From Thermoleophilaceae bacterium (GTDB taxonomy: Bacteria; Actinomycetota; Thermoleophilia; Solirubrobacterales; Thermoleophilaceae), in the NCBI GenBank assembly GCA_013812065.1, contig JACCUC010000077.1:1-30878 (forward strand): a stretch of 30,878 nucleotides of DNA. Reading direction: 5' to 3'. Below, piece by piece: positions 14,745 to 22,000 of this stretch. Under the pieces are notes generated by a model, which saw nothing but the letters and a program-made list of their open reading frames with translations, searched no databases and was not told the DNA's origin. Both the position numbers and the translations under genes were made by a program. Numbering within the stretch: position 1 is the stretch's first letter; each line of letters begins with the position of its first letter.

Positions 14745-15770
14745 TCAGGGAATCAGGATGCCCCTTCCGTGCAACCGACCAGCGTCGAGGTCGTCCATCG
14801 CGTCGTTAGCCGCGTCGAGCGGGTAGGTCGAGGTGTGCAGCGTGACCTTGCCCTCAGCCTCGAGCGTCATCAGCTCGGCCAGGTCGTTGTAGGTTCCGAC
14901 CAGGCTGCCCACAAAGTTGATCTCGGCCGAGATGATGTCGATAGCCGGCACCCTGAGCGTGCCCCCATAACCGATCACATAGTGTGTCCCGCCCTCATGC
15001 AGCATCGCGATGCTGTCCTCGAGGGCGCCGCCCTCGCCGACGAAGTCGAGCACCGCTTCGGCGCCTAGCCCGTCCGTTCGCTCGCGCACGGCCTCGACCT
15101 CTCCCCCGTCGGCAAGGATTGCGTCGTCGGCGCCGCACTCCCGCGCCAACTCGAGTGAGCCCTCCAACCGGTCGACCACGACCACCCGAGCGGCCGTCAG
15201 CACCTTCAGCGACTGAATTCCGATGTGACCGAGCCCTCCCGCCCCGATCACCACGGCCGTCGTCCCGGGGTAGAGGACCTCCGCCGCCTTCTTGACGGCA
15301 TGGTAGGCCGTGAGACCGGCGTCGGCATGGGCCGCGACGTCCTTGGGCTCCACCCCCGAAGCGAGCTTGACCACCGCCCGCGCGTTGGTCTTCAACAGCT
15401 CCGCAAAGCCGCCGTTCGAGCTGATCCCAGGGAAGAGGTTGGCCGCGCAGTGCATATCGTCCCCCGCGCGGCAGGCCCGGCAGAGGCCGCAGGTGATCAG
15501 CGGATGCACGATCACCGCATCCCCTTGCGCCACGTTCGTGACCGCGCTGCCCACCTCATGCACCCAACCCGCGTTCTCGTGTCCGAGCGTGTAGGGCAGT
15601 CGGACGCCGCTCTTCTCCTTCCACTGACCCTCGATGATGTGCAGATCGGTGCGACAGAGGCCGGCACCGCCGATGCGGACGATTACGTCGAGTGGGTCGG
15701 CTATCTCCGGCTCAGCTACGTCCTCGACGACCGGGCGCTCCCCGTACTTGTGGAGCCGCAGCGCCTTCAT
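14745..15770 (-). CDS. Zinc-dependent NAD(P) alcohol dehydrogenase
   Basis: The 341-residue product is a medium-chain dehydrogenase. Catalytic zinc ligands are visible in GLCRTDLH (Cys39) and GHE (His64, Glu65). The structural zinc site is the four cysteines of CGLCRACRAGDDMHC (94, 97, 100, 108). The Rossmann loop is VIGAGGLGHIGIQSLK and VVVDR carries the acidic residue that favours NAD. It resembles alcohol or propanol-preferring dehydrogenases that oxidise primary alcohols or aldehyde hydrates, but the substrate is open. A ribosome binding site with AAGGA precedes ATG 15770. It stands alone on the minus strand. Confidence 0.92.
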   Translation of the reverse strand: MKALRLHKYGERPVVEDVAEPEIADPLDVIVRIGGAGLCRTDLHIIEGQWKEKSGVRLPYTLGHENAGWVHEVGSAVTNVAQGDAVIVHPLITCGLCRACRAGDDMHCAANLFPGISSNGGFAELLKTNARAVVKLASGVEPKDVAAHADAGLTAYHAVKKAAEVLYPGTTAVVIGAGGLGHIGIQSLKVLTAARVVVVDRLEGSLELARECGADDAILADGGEVEAVRERTDGLGAEAVLDFVGEGGALEDSIAMLHEGGTHYVIGYGGTLRVPAIDIISAEINFVGSLVGTYNDLAELMTLEAEGKVTLHTSTYPLDAANDAMDDLDAGRLHGRGILIP

Positions 15771-16091
15771 CGTCGCTCAGTCCTTCGGATCATGCGGGGT
15801 TCGGGACGGCGTCGCTTCCATCTCTCCTGCTCGCTGGGTGCATCGGCACGCGTTGTCGCCGCCGGATCATCGTGACACAAGAGGTCCTCGCGGCTTATTG
15901 CCGCTCAAGCGGCCCGGCCCCCCAAGGAGAGCAGCGCTGTGCGCCCACGCCCTCCTGCTCGGTGGCGAGCGCTGCGACGCGATGTGGACGGACCCTCCCC
16001 GCGGCGTCGACTACACGAGCTGTGGCCCGATTGCCCGGGGAGCACGCCGGCTGACGAGGCCGCCTGGTCTGGCGGCCGCGACCACCGCGCG
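15771..16091. other. Gap without a recognisable gene
   Basis: This 321-base stretch lies between the alcohol dehydrogenase start and the DUF4242 gene end. Open frames through it on the plus strand have shadow-like, Arg/Pro-rich composition and no family sequence. Apart from the ribosome binding site just beyond 15770, I see no RNA gene or clear repeat. Confidence 0.5.
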
Positions 16092-16343
16092 CTACATGCC
16101 TTCTTTCACCTCGACGATCTCGTCCGCCACGAGGCCATGGGCCTCTCGGTGCACCGCCTCGGCAGCCTCCATGTTCGGAGCCTCTACGAGGCAGAACACC
16201 TCACCCGCTTCCTCGTTGAACCAGTACTGGCGGTAGTTGACACCATGCTTCGCCTGGACTTCGAGGTCGCGCTGATGAGCGCCGGCGACGGCCTCCGCGG
16301 TGAGGTCTTCGACCTTGTGGTGGTGATCCATGAAGAGCGGCAT
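16092..16343 (-). CDS. DUF4242 (nickel-binding SCO4226-like) protein
   Basis: The 83-residue product matches the small ferredoxin-like-fold DUF4242 family, whose Streptomyces member SCO4226 binds nickel. It starts MPLFMDHHHKVEDLTAEAVA and has HGVNYRQYWFNEEAGEVFCL, EAPNMEAAEAVHREAHGL and a final EIVEVKEGM. The His run at residues 7-9, Tyr19-like region and central Cys are candidate metal ligands. A strong AGGAGG lies four bases upstream of ATG 16343, deciding this start over Met5. Given the CooC-type ATPase in the same window a nickel link is tempting, but the genes are 10 kb apart. Confidence 0.83.
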   Translation of the reverse strand: MPLFMDHHHKVEDLTAEAVAGAHQRDLEVQAKHGVNYRQYWFNEEAGEVFCLVEAPNMEAAEAVHREAHGLVADEIVEVKEGM

Positions 16344-16658
16344 GAATCCTCCTCGGCTCGGGTCGGGGGACGCCCTCTATCGTAACCCCGCGCTCGACTG
16401 CGGTCAAGCCGCGGGCCGAGGCAAGAGGGCGCATCGGACGCGGGCTGGGAGGCACCGGGGTCTGTGGCGGCGGCTCTCAGAGCCGCTTGACTCGATGGCC
16501 TCCGCGCTGGCCGTTCTCTCCGGCGGCGTGTCTTTGCGGCCTCGCCGACGGCACCCCTGATGCGCTCGGGGCGACCGAGCTGCGACCGCCAGCCATCCTC
16601 AGAACGGGTTCCTGTCGGACGCGAAACATGGCTTCTTGCAGGCACTTCGCTACTCAAG
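16344..16658. other. Gap without a recognisable gene, with one palindrome
   Basis: The 315-base stretch between the DUF4242 gene and tRNA-Ser shows no convincing coding region. It contains the dyad GCGGCTCT-C-AGAGCCGC (16470-16486), able to form a GC-rich hairpin, which might act in termination of the minus-strand tRNA transcript although it is about 170 bases away and lacks a T-run. Confidence 0.4.
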
Positions 16659-16748
16659 CGGAGGGGGAGGGATTCGAACCCTCGATGGACGAATCACGCC
16701 CATAACGGTTTTCGAGACCGCCGCATTCAACCACTCTGCCACCCCTCC
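16659..16748 (-). tRNA. tRNA-Ser (anticodon CGA)
   Basis: On the minus strand the acceptor arm GGAGGGG (from 16748) pairs with CCCCTCC near the 3' end. The T arm reads GAGGG-TTCGAAT-CCCTC and the anticodon loop is TCTCGAAA with anticodon CGA, decoding UCG. A long variable arm and a G discriminator are as expected for serine tRNAs. CCA is not encoded. The D arm contains the usual GGCAGAGTGGT. Confidence 0.95.
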
Positions 16749-16832
16749 AGGGTCGCCCCGCGGCGCTGCGACACCTCGACGATGGCGGCTCGGCGAGGGC
16801 GCGTGCGGCTCGCCGTCGGGTACCGCTCAAGG

Positions 16833-17297
16833 CTAGCGCCTGGTCGCGAAGAACGCTCGCAGGAGCTCCGCCGAGTCCGCGGCGAGGAGGCCCCCGGCGA
16901 CGACCGGGCGGTGGTTGAGGCGCGGCTCGCCGAGAACGTCGAACACGCTCCCGGCCGCGCCCGCCTTTGGGTCGGTGGCGCCGAAGACGACCCGCGGCAC
17001 CCGCCCCAGCACGATCGCTCCGGCGCACATCGCGCACGGCTCGAGGGTCACGTAGAGGACCGTCCCGCCGATGCGCCATGTTCCCAGTCGATGCGCGGCC
17101 TCGCGCAGCGCGAGCACCTCCGCATGGGCGGTCGGGTCGCCGCGCAGCTCGCGCTCGTTGGGGGCCGACGCGAGCACCTCGCCCTCGTGGGCGATGACGC
17201 ATCCGACGGGTACGTCGTCGTGCTCGAGCGCGCGCTCGGCCTCACGCAGGGCGAGGCGCATGAAGTACTCGTCGCGGGGAAAGAAGTGAGCGCTCAA
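16833..17297 (-). CDS. tadA: tRNA adenosine(34) deaminase TadA
   Basis: The 154-residue product is a cytidine/adenosine-deaminase-fold enzyme that makes inosine at the wobble base of tRNA-Arg(ACG). Zinc-site residues are visible in TAHAE (His58 with catalytic Glu60) and EPCAMC (Cys88, Cys91). VPVGCVI, NERELRGDPTAHAE and VFGATDPKAGAAGS are family blocks. The start is a TTG whose TTGA overlaps the stop of the upstream epimerase, so the two genes are coupled. The length matches the family. It lies 84 bases from tRNA-Ser. Confidence 0.92.
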   Translation of the reverse strand: MSAHFFPRDEYFMRLALREAERALEHDDVPVGCVIAHEGEVLASAPNERELRGDPTAHAEVLALREAAHRLGTWRIGGTVLYVTLEPCAMCAGAIVLGRVPRVVFGATDPKAGAAGSVFDVLGEPRLNHRPVVAGGLLAADSAELLRAFFATRR

Positions 17298-18394
17298 CCG
17301 CCCGCGACGAACCGCCGCCCCACGAGACGCTCCGCCATCTGCAGGCCGCCCAGGAGGCCGGCCCGCTCGCCGAGCCGCAGGGCCGTCGCCATGACCGACA
17401 CCGGCGAGGCGGCCCGGCTGTCAAAGGCGCCGGCGGAGATCAGGTCGCGGTACCAGTCGATCGTCGCGCGCAGGGTCTCCGACAGGGGACGCGCGGTGTG
17501 CCCGAGCTCGCGACGCGCCTTACGGGAGGAGACGCGCCAGTTCTGAGCCATGACGAAGGCTCCCTCCCCGAGGTTCGGCCCGGGGAGGCCATCGGCGAGT
17601 CGGGCCGCGCCCGCGAGCTCCGCGGGCACGACCAGCACCCGCCGGCGGATCCTGGAGAGCCGGGCGAGGCGGTCGACGAACTCCACCCAGCTCAGGTTGT
17701 GACCGCCGAGCACGTAGCGCTCCCCGGGCGCGCCCGCGTCGGCGGCGAGCAGATGGCTCGCCGCGACGTCGCGCACGTCGACGAAGTTGGCTGCCCCCGA
17801 GAGGACGATCGGCAGGCGCCCGAGCAGGTAGTCGCCGACCGTCCGGGTCGAGGTCTCGCCGGGCTGGTTGAGGTCGACGGGCACGCCCAGCACGTACGAG
17901 GGGCTGACGACCACGACCTCGCTCCCGTGCCGCTCGCCTGCGGCAAGCGCCTCCTGCTCGCCCTCGTGCTTGGCGTCGGCGTAGGTGAGGCCGAGGCCGC
18001 CGCGGTAGACCTGCCGCTCGTCGGCGACCCCGCGCGGCGGCGCCGGGCCGAGCGCGGCCACGCTCGAGGTCACGACCACCCGCCGCACGCCCTCGGCGGC
18101 TGCGGCCTCGACGGCGATCCGCGGAGCCACGGCGTTCACCCGAAATACCTGCTCGACCGGCCGCGAGCCGACGTAGCCGGCGGCGTGGAAGGCGACCTCG
18201 ACCCCTCGCATCGCTGCGCGCATGGCCGCGGGGTCGAGGATGTCGGCGCGGACGGGCTCGCAGTCGAGTCCGCCGAGGCGGCCCAGCCGACGGCGGTCCC
18301 GATAGGTCACCCGCACGTCGTCGCCGCGCTCGGCGAGCGCGCTCGCCACGTGCGCTCCCAAGAAGCCGGTGGCCCCCGTTACGCACGTCTTCAC
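17294..18394 (-). CDS. NAD-dependent epimerase/dehydratase (extended SDR)
   Basis: The 366-residue product begins with the Rossmann motif TGATGFLGAHVASAL, followed by VRADILDP, AFHAAGY, VVTSSVAALGP and the catalytic YADAK (Tyr and Lys of YxxxK), then VVVSPSYVLG and FVDVRDVAASHLLA. It resembles dihydroflavonol-reductase-like and hopanoid-associated sugar epimerases (HpnA group), which act on a sugar or keto substrate with NAD(P). The C-terminal 60 residues form a helical extension. GTG 18394 is the start. It overlaps tadA by four bases, with no functional link known. Confidence 0.87.
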   Translation of the reverse strand: MKTCVTGATGFLGAHVASALAERGDDVRVTYRDRRRLGRLGGLDCEPVRADILDPAAMRAAMRGVEVAFHAAGYVGSRPVEQVFRVNAVAPRIAVEAAAAEGVRRVVVTSSVAALGPAPPRGVADERQVYRGGLGLTYADAKHEGEQEALAAGERHGSEVVVVSPSYVLGVPVDLNQPGETSTRTVGDYLLGRLPIVLSGAANFVDVRDVAASHLLAADAGAPGERYVLGGHNLSWVEFVDRLARLSRIRRRVLVVPAELAGAARLADGLPGPNLGEGAFVMAQNWRVSSRKARRELGHTARPLSETLRATIDWYRDLISAGAFDSRAASPVSVMATALRLGERAGLLGGLQMAERLVGRRFVAGG

Positions 18395-18513
18395 GGCTTA
18401 CCCTCCGATCGAGAAGCCCTCGACCTCCGGAAGGTGTTGGCACGACGTCCCGTCACTGGCCCTTTGAGCGTACCGCTGCTGGTCTTGCGCCCCGATCTTG
18501 GCGCGGGGTCAGC

Positions 18514-18957
18514 TCACGTGGTCCGGATGATCAGGACGCTGCAGGGAGCGTGGTGGGAGATCTTGTTGGGAACGCTTCCGAGCAGGAAGCGTCGCGCTCC
18601 GGCCATTCCCCGGTTCCCGACGACGACGAGGCCGGCGTTCTGCTCTTCGGCGACGTCGAGGATGGCGTCGGCGGCATCGCCCTCGCGCGGGTAGGTCTCG
18701 ACCGTGACCCCTTCCTCCTGCATCTCCTCCTCCGCCTTGCGGAGCGTCTCCTCGACGTCCTCGCGGGGGCGGATCATCCACTGCACCTCCTCGGGGGCGT
18801 CGCGGTGCTCCTGGCGCAGGCGAATGTCTGGAACGGGCTCGTAGGCGCTCACGAGATGAATGTGCGCGCCGACCGCCTTGGCGAGCTCGGTGGCCTGACG
18901 CACGGCCTCGCCGGCGGTCTCGGAGCCGTCGGTGCCCACCACGATCGAGCTGTACAT
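18514..18957 (-). CDS. UspA-type universal stress protein
   Basis: A single-domain Usp of 147 residues. YSSIVVGTDGSETAGEAV is the N-terminal strand with the Asp that contacts adenine. GNRGMAGARRFLLGS fits the ATP-binding pattern G-2x-G-9x-G-S/T, and SHHAPCSVLIIR is the usual last strand. The middle has an insertion of charged residues (about 50-75) seen in some actinobacterial members. Usp proteins bind ATP and help cells survive stress or non-growth. A GGAAGG ribosome binding site precedes ATG 18957. It is near CsbD and GlsB-like genes, which are also stress-linked. Confidence 0.9.
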   Translation of the reverse strand: MYSSIVVGTDGSETAGEAVRQATELAKAVGAHIHLVSAYEPVPDIRLRQEHRDAPEEVQWMIRPREDVEETLRKAEEEMQEEGVTVETYPREGDAADAILDVAEEQNAGLVVVGNRGMAGARRFLLGSVPNKISHHAPCSVLIIRTT

Positions 18958-19049
18958 CGCCTTCCTTCGAGACCGGAAACGCCGACGGCGCGCATCCTAC
19001 GGCTCGCGGTTCGCCCGGCCTCCCGGCATCGAGCGGTCAGAATGGACGG

Positions 19050-19142
19050 ATGCCCGGGATGCCGCGCTTCTGGATCGCCATGCAGATCGTCATCGTCGTC
19101 TGCGTGCTGATCTCGGCCGTGATCGTGCTGGTCAAGCTCTAG
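19050..19142 (+). CDS. 30-residue single-helix membrane peptide
   Basis: ATG 19050 opens a 31-codon frame whose product begins MPGMPRFWIAMQIV and continues as one hydrophobic helix VIVVCVLISAVIVLVKL to a TAG at 19140-19142. The composition, a basic/aromatic start then an unbroken membrane helix, is not what a chance frame in this GC-rich DNA would normally give. CAGAAT at 19038-19043, six bases before the ATG, fits the -10/leaderless pattern of the window. Function unknown; small membrane peptides often bind larger membrane proteins. Confidence 0.6.
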   Translation: MPGMPRFWIAMQIVIVVCVLISAVIVLVKL

Positions 19143-19215
19143 GCGACCGACCCATGTGGCGTCCCGTCCGCCGCCCCCGATCCAGTCGCGGGCGGTACGG
19201 ACTCAGCGACCGGCG

Positions 19216-19404
19216 TCAGGTCTTGCGCTCGAGGCGGTCGACCTCGGCCTGCTTCTCCTCAGCCGCGGTCTGCGCCTCGGCGGCCTCTTCCTTCTTGTCG
19301 GCCTTGCGCTCCTCCTGCTTGCCCTGACGCTCGGTGGCCTTGCTGCCGGTGAGCGCGCCCGTGGCCTGCTTGGCGCGGCCGGTGACCTTGTCGGTGATGC
19401 CCAT
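19216..19404 (-). CDS. CsbD-family stress protein
   Basis: The 62-residue, highly charged protein starts MGITDKVTGRAKQATGALTG, the CsbD signature (general-stress proteins of unknown biochemical role, first seen in the Bacillus sigma-B regulon), and ends in a Lys/Glu/Ala-rich helix likely to form a coiled coil. ATG 19404 is preceded by GAAGGGA, which decides it over the longer frame from 19461. It is the middle of a stress-linked trio with UspA and the GlsB-like gene. Confidence 0.85.
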   Translation of the reverse strand: MGITDKVTGRAKQATGALTGSKATERQGKQEERKADKKEEAAEAQTAAEEKQAEVDRLERKT

Positions 19405-19478
19405 GATGGTTCCCTTCTCGCGGAGTACGAACCCTTCCGCTACCCGCCAAGAGCTGTGCACAAACGAGCCGCCGCCGG

Positions 19479-19766
19479 TCAGCGATCGACTCGCGAGCGC
19501 GGCACCGGCCGCCCGAGCCCGCCTCCGCGAGAGCGCCGCACGAGGTAGACGATGCCGGTGGCGAACAGCACCGACAGGGCGATGCCGCCGACGTTGCGAC
19601 CGAGCAGGAGCCAGGTGACGAGCCCGGCCAGAAACGACCCCGCCAATCCGACAAGGATCGTTTGCGTCACGCTGAGCGGATCGGGCCCCGGTAGCGCGAG
19701 GCGCCCGAGGGCGCCGACGACGAGCCCGACCACGGCGAGCACGATCAGGTAGGCGACGAGGTCCAT
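19479..19766 (-). CDS. GlsB/YeaQ/YmgE-family stress membrane protein
   Basis: The 95-residue protein has three hydrophobic helices with the Gly-rich pattern of the transglycosylase-associated family: YLIVLAVVGLVVGALGRLAL, then LVGLAGSFLAGLVTWLLLGR and ALSVLFATGIVYLVRR. These proteins respond to envelope or acid stress; their mechanism is unknown. It is upstream of the CsbD gene on the same strand with a 74-base gap, so co-transcription is possible. The Arg-rich C-terminus faces the cytoplasm. Confidence 0.85.
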   Translation of the reverse strand: MDLVAYLIVLAVVGLVVGALGRLALPGPDPLSVTQTILVGLAGSFLAGLVTWLLLGRNVGGIALSVLFATGIVYLVRRSRGGGLGRPVPRSRVDR

Positions 19767-19895
19767 GAGGTCGAGAGGATCGAATCCACGGCCGGGCGGG
19801 TCATCCTGACGCGCGGTCGTGGAGCTCGATCTGTCCGGGGCTTACCCGTCGTACCGCGCCGGCCAACCTCCACGCGGCGCGTAGCCTGTTTACCC

Positions 19896-20567
19896 ATGGA
19901 GGTGACGATCCGCCTGTTCGCCATGCTGCGCGAGCGCGCGGGCGCCGGGGAGGTCACGCTCGAGCTCCCGCCGGGCGCCCGGGTCGCGGACGCGGTCGAC
20001 GCGCTCGGGGAGGTCGCCGGAGGATTGCCGCTCGTCATGGCCGTCAACCGCGAGTACGCGCCCGCGGATCGGGTGCTCGATCCCGGCGACGAGCTTGCGC
20101 TCATCCCGCCGGTGAGCGGCGGCGAGGGTGCGGCGGCGGATGCACCGGCGGGAGCCGTCCGCGCCTACGCGCGGGTGACCGAGCGCCCGCTGTCGGTCGA
20201 GACGCTCGCGGCGCGCGTTCGCGACCCGCGGGCCGGGGCGATCGTGACCTTCACCGGCGTGACGCGCGAGGTCGACCGGCTCGAGTACGAAGCCTACGTC
20301 GAGATGGCCCAGGAACGGATCGCGGCGCTCGTCGCCGAGGCGGTCGAGCATCATGGTCTGTGCGCGGCCGCCTGTGAGCACCGTGTCGGGGCGGTGGCGC
20401 TGTCGGAGCCGAGCGTCGCGGTCGCGTGCTCTGCGCCGCACCGCGGCGAAGCCTTCGCAGGCGCGCGCGAGATCATCGATCGGGTCAAGGCGAAGGCACC
20501 GATCTGGAAGCGCGAGGTCGCAGGCGGCGAGGGACGGTGGGTGGAGGGCACGCCGCCCGAGGCATAG
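19896..20567 (+). CDS. moaX: Fused MoaD-MoaE molybdopterin synthase
   Basis: The 223-residue protein joins both subunits of molybdopterin synthase. Residues 1-76 are a ubiquitin-like MoaD ending in LIPPVSGG, whose terminal Gly-Gly normally becomes the thiocarboxylate. After a short Ala/Gly linker (77-90) comes MoaE: GAIVTFTGVTREVDRLEYEA, HRVGAVALSEPSVAVACSAP, HRGEAF and the active-site lysines in VKAKAPIWKREV. Together they convert precursor Z (cPMP) to molybdopterin. In Mycobacterium tuberculosis the equivalent MoaX must be cut after Gly-Gly to work, and the same would be needed here. TAGCCT at 19882-19887 lies 8 bases before ATG 19896. selA follows after 32 bases. Confidence 0.9.
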   Translation: MEVTIRLFAMLRERAGAGEVTLELPPGARVADAVDALGEVAGGLPLVMAVNREYAPADRVLDPGDELALIPPVSGGEGAAADAPAGAVRAYARVTERPLSVETLAARVRDPRAGAIVTFTGVTREVDRLEYEAYVEMAQERIAALVAEAVEHHGLCAAACEHRVGAVALSEPSVAVACSAPHRGEAFAGAREIIDRVKAKAPIWKREVAGGEGRWVEGTPPEA

Positions 20568-20587
20568 AGGCCACCGGCCCACGCCAC

Positions 20588-20593
20588 TACGAT
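20588..20593 (+). promoter_or_regulatory. -10-like element before selA
   Basis: TACGAT ends 6 bases before the ATC at 20600, the same sequence as the element before the hydrolase leader ORF (26421-26426). If it is a promoter, selA has its own leaderless transcript besides readthrough from moaX. Confidence 0.4.
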
Positions 20594-20599
20594 TCTCCC

Positions 20600-22000
20600 A
20601 TCGCTACGGGGCAGGACCTCAACCGGCGGCTGCGCGAGCTTCCCTCCGTGGAGGAGCTCGCCTCGCGGCTCGCCGACCTCCCGCGCCGGCTCGCCGTCGA
20701 GGCGGCGCGTGGGGCGATCGACGCCCGGCGCGAGGAGCTGGTCTCGAACGGTGGCGCCGGCTCCGACCGAACGAGCGACGGCTCGGACGCCGCGACGCTC
20801 GAGACCGCCGCTCGCGCCCGCGCCTCAGCGGCCGCCCGCCCCAGCCTGCGGCCGGTCCTGAACGCGACCGGCGTCATCCTCCACACGAACCTCGGACGAG
20901 CGCCCCTCGCCGTTGGGGCTCTCGAGGCCGCGGTGAGCGTCGCCGCCGGCTACTCCACGCTCGAGTACGACCTCGGCCGAGGAGCCCGGGGCTCGCGCCA
21001 GGACCACGTCGAGGGGCTCGTATGCGAGCTCACTGGGGCCGAGGCCGCGCTCGTCGTCAACAACTGCGCCGCCGCGGTGCTGCTCGCGGCGACGGCGCTC
21101 GGCACCGGCGGGGAGATCGCGGTCTCGCGCGGCCAGCTCGTCGAGATCGGCGGGTCGTTCCGCGTTCCCGAGGTGGTGGAAGCCTCAGGTGCGAGGTTGG
21201 TCGAGGTGGGGACGACCAACCGCACGCGGCTTGCCGACTACGAGCGCGCCCTCGGCTCCGAGACCGCGGCGATCCTGCGCGTGCACCCATCGAACTTCCG
21301 GACGGTCGGCTTCGTCGAGGAGGCCTCGATCGAGGAGCTGTGCGAGCTGGGGCGCCGGGCGGGTCTCCCGGTGATCGACGACGCCGGCTCGGGCGCCCTG
21401 GTCGAGAGGATCGCCGAGCTCGCCGACGAGCCCCCGGTGCGACGTTCGGTGGCCGCCGGTTGCGCCGTGGTCTGCTTCTCCGGCGACAAGCTGCTCGGCG
21501 GTCCCCAGGCCGGGCTGATGGCTGGGACCGCCGCTGCCCTCGCGCGCTGCCGGGCGCACCCGCTGGCGCGCGCGCTGCGGATCGACAAGCTGTCACTGGC
21601 CGCCCTCGAGGCGACCCTCCGGCTCCTCCGCGATCCGGAGGCCGCCACGCGCGAGATTCCGGTGATGCGGATGCTGCTCGCCGGAGAGACCGAGCTCGAC
21701 GCTCGGGCACAGCAGATGCGAGCGGCGTTGACGCGCGCGGGGGTGGCGGCGGAAGTGGAGCGCGGGAGCGCCAGGATGGGCGGCGGAACGCTGCCGCTGC
21801 TCGAGCTCGAAGGCCCGGTCTGCGCGCTGTCGTCCGAGGACGTCGACATCGAGGAGCTCGCCGTTCGGCTGCGGGCGGGAGAGCCGCCGGTGATCGCCCG
21901 GGTCGCCGAGGGCCGGCTCCTGCTCGACCCGCGCACGCTCGACGACGAGGCCGCCGAGCTCGCGGCCGGGGCGGTCGTAGCGACTCTGCGCAGGGTATGA
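20600..22000 (+). CDS. selA: L-seryl-tRNA(Sec) selenium transferase
   Basis: SelA turns seryl-tRNA(Sec) into selenocysteyl-tRNA(Sec) using selenophosphate. Visible family blocks are RELPSVEELASRL (N-terminal domain), RPVLNATGVILHTNLGRAPL, STLEYDLGRGARGSRQDHVE, VVNNCAAAVLLAATAL, SRGQLVEIGGSFRVPEV, VEVGTTNRTR, IDDAGSGALV and CFSGDKLLGGPQAGLMAG with the PLP Lys (about residue 297). No ATG or GTG lies between the moaX stop and the conserved N-terminus. ATC at 20600 fits the -10 spacing, CTG 20630 is possible, and GTG 20648 is the first usual start but cuts into LPSVEEL. Length from 20600 is 466, normal for SelA. Its stop overlaps selB's ATG (ATGA). The start is uncertain, the identity is not. Confidence 0.93.
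   Translation: MATGQDLNRRLRELPSVEELASRLADLPRRLAVEAARGAIDARREELVSNGGAGSDRTSDGSDAATLETAARARASAAARPSLRPVLNATGVILHTNLGRAPLAVGALEAAVSVAAGYSTLEYDLGRGARGSRQDHVEGLVCELTGAEAALVVNNCAAAVLLAATALGTGGEIAVSRGQLVEIGGSFRVPEVVEASGARLVEVGTTNRTRLADYERALGSETAAILRVHPSNFRTVGFVEEASIEELCELGRRAGLPVIDDAGSGALVERIAELADEPPVRRSVAAGCAVVCFSGDKLLGGPQAGLMAGTAAALARCRAHPLARALRIDKLSLAALEATLRLLRDPEAATREIPVMRMLLAGETELDARAQQMRAALTRAGVAAEVERGSARMGGGTLPLLELEGPVCALSSEDVDIEELAVRLRAGEPPVIARVAEGRLLLDPRTLDDEAAELAAGAVVATLRRV

Noticed and set aside
15939..16385. Plus-strand frame opposite the DUF4242 gene
   Set aside because: Antisense to a clear DUF4242 protein that has a strong ribosome binding site.
16654..17202. Open frame ending in a sequence read through tRNA-Ser
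   Set aside because: Its end is the translated tRNA and its rest is a shadow of tadA.
19745..19895. Search for tRNA-Sec (selC) beside selA
   Set aside because: No sequence with a UCA anticodon in a long-armed tRNA shape was found here, or by eye elsewhere in the window.
20353..21996. A very long open frame that runs through selA and on into selB, which would suggest a giant fusion protein
   Set aside because: Upstream of 21997 the frame has Arg/Pro-rich shadow composition and overlaps selA in another phase. SelB homology begins just after ATG 21997.
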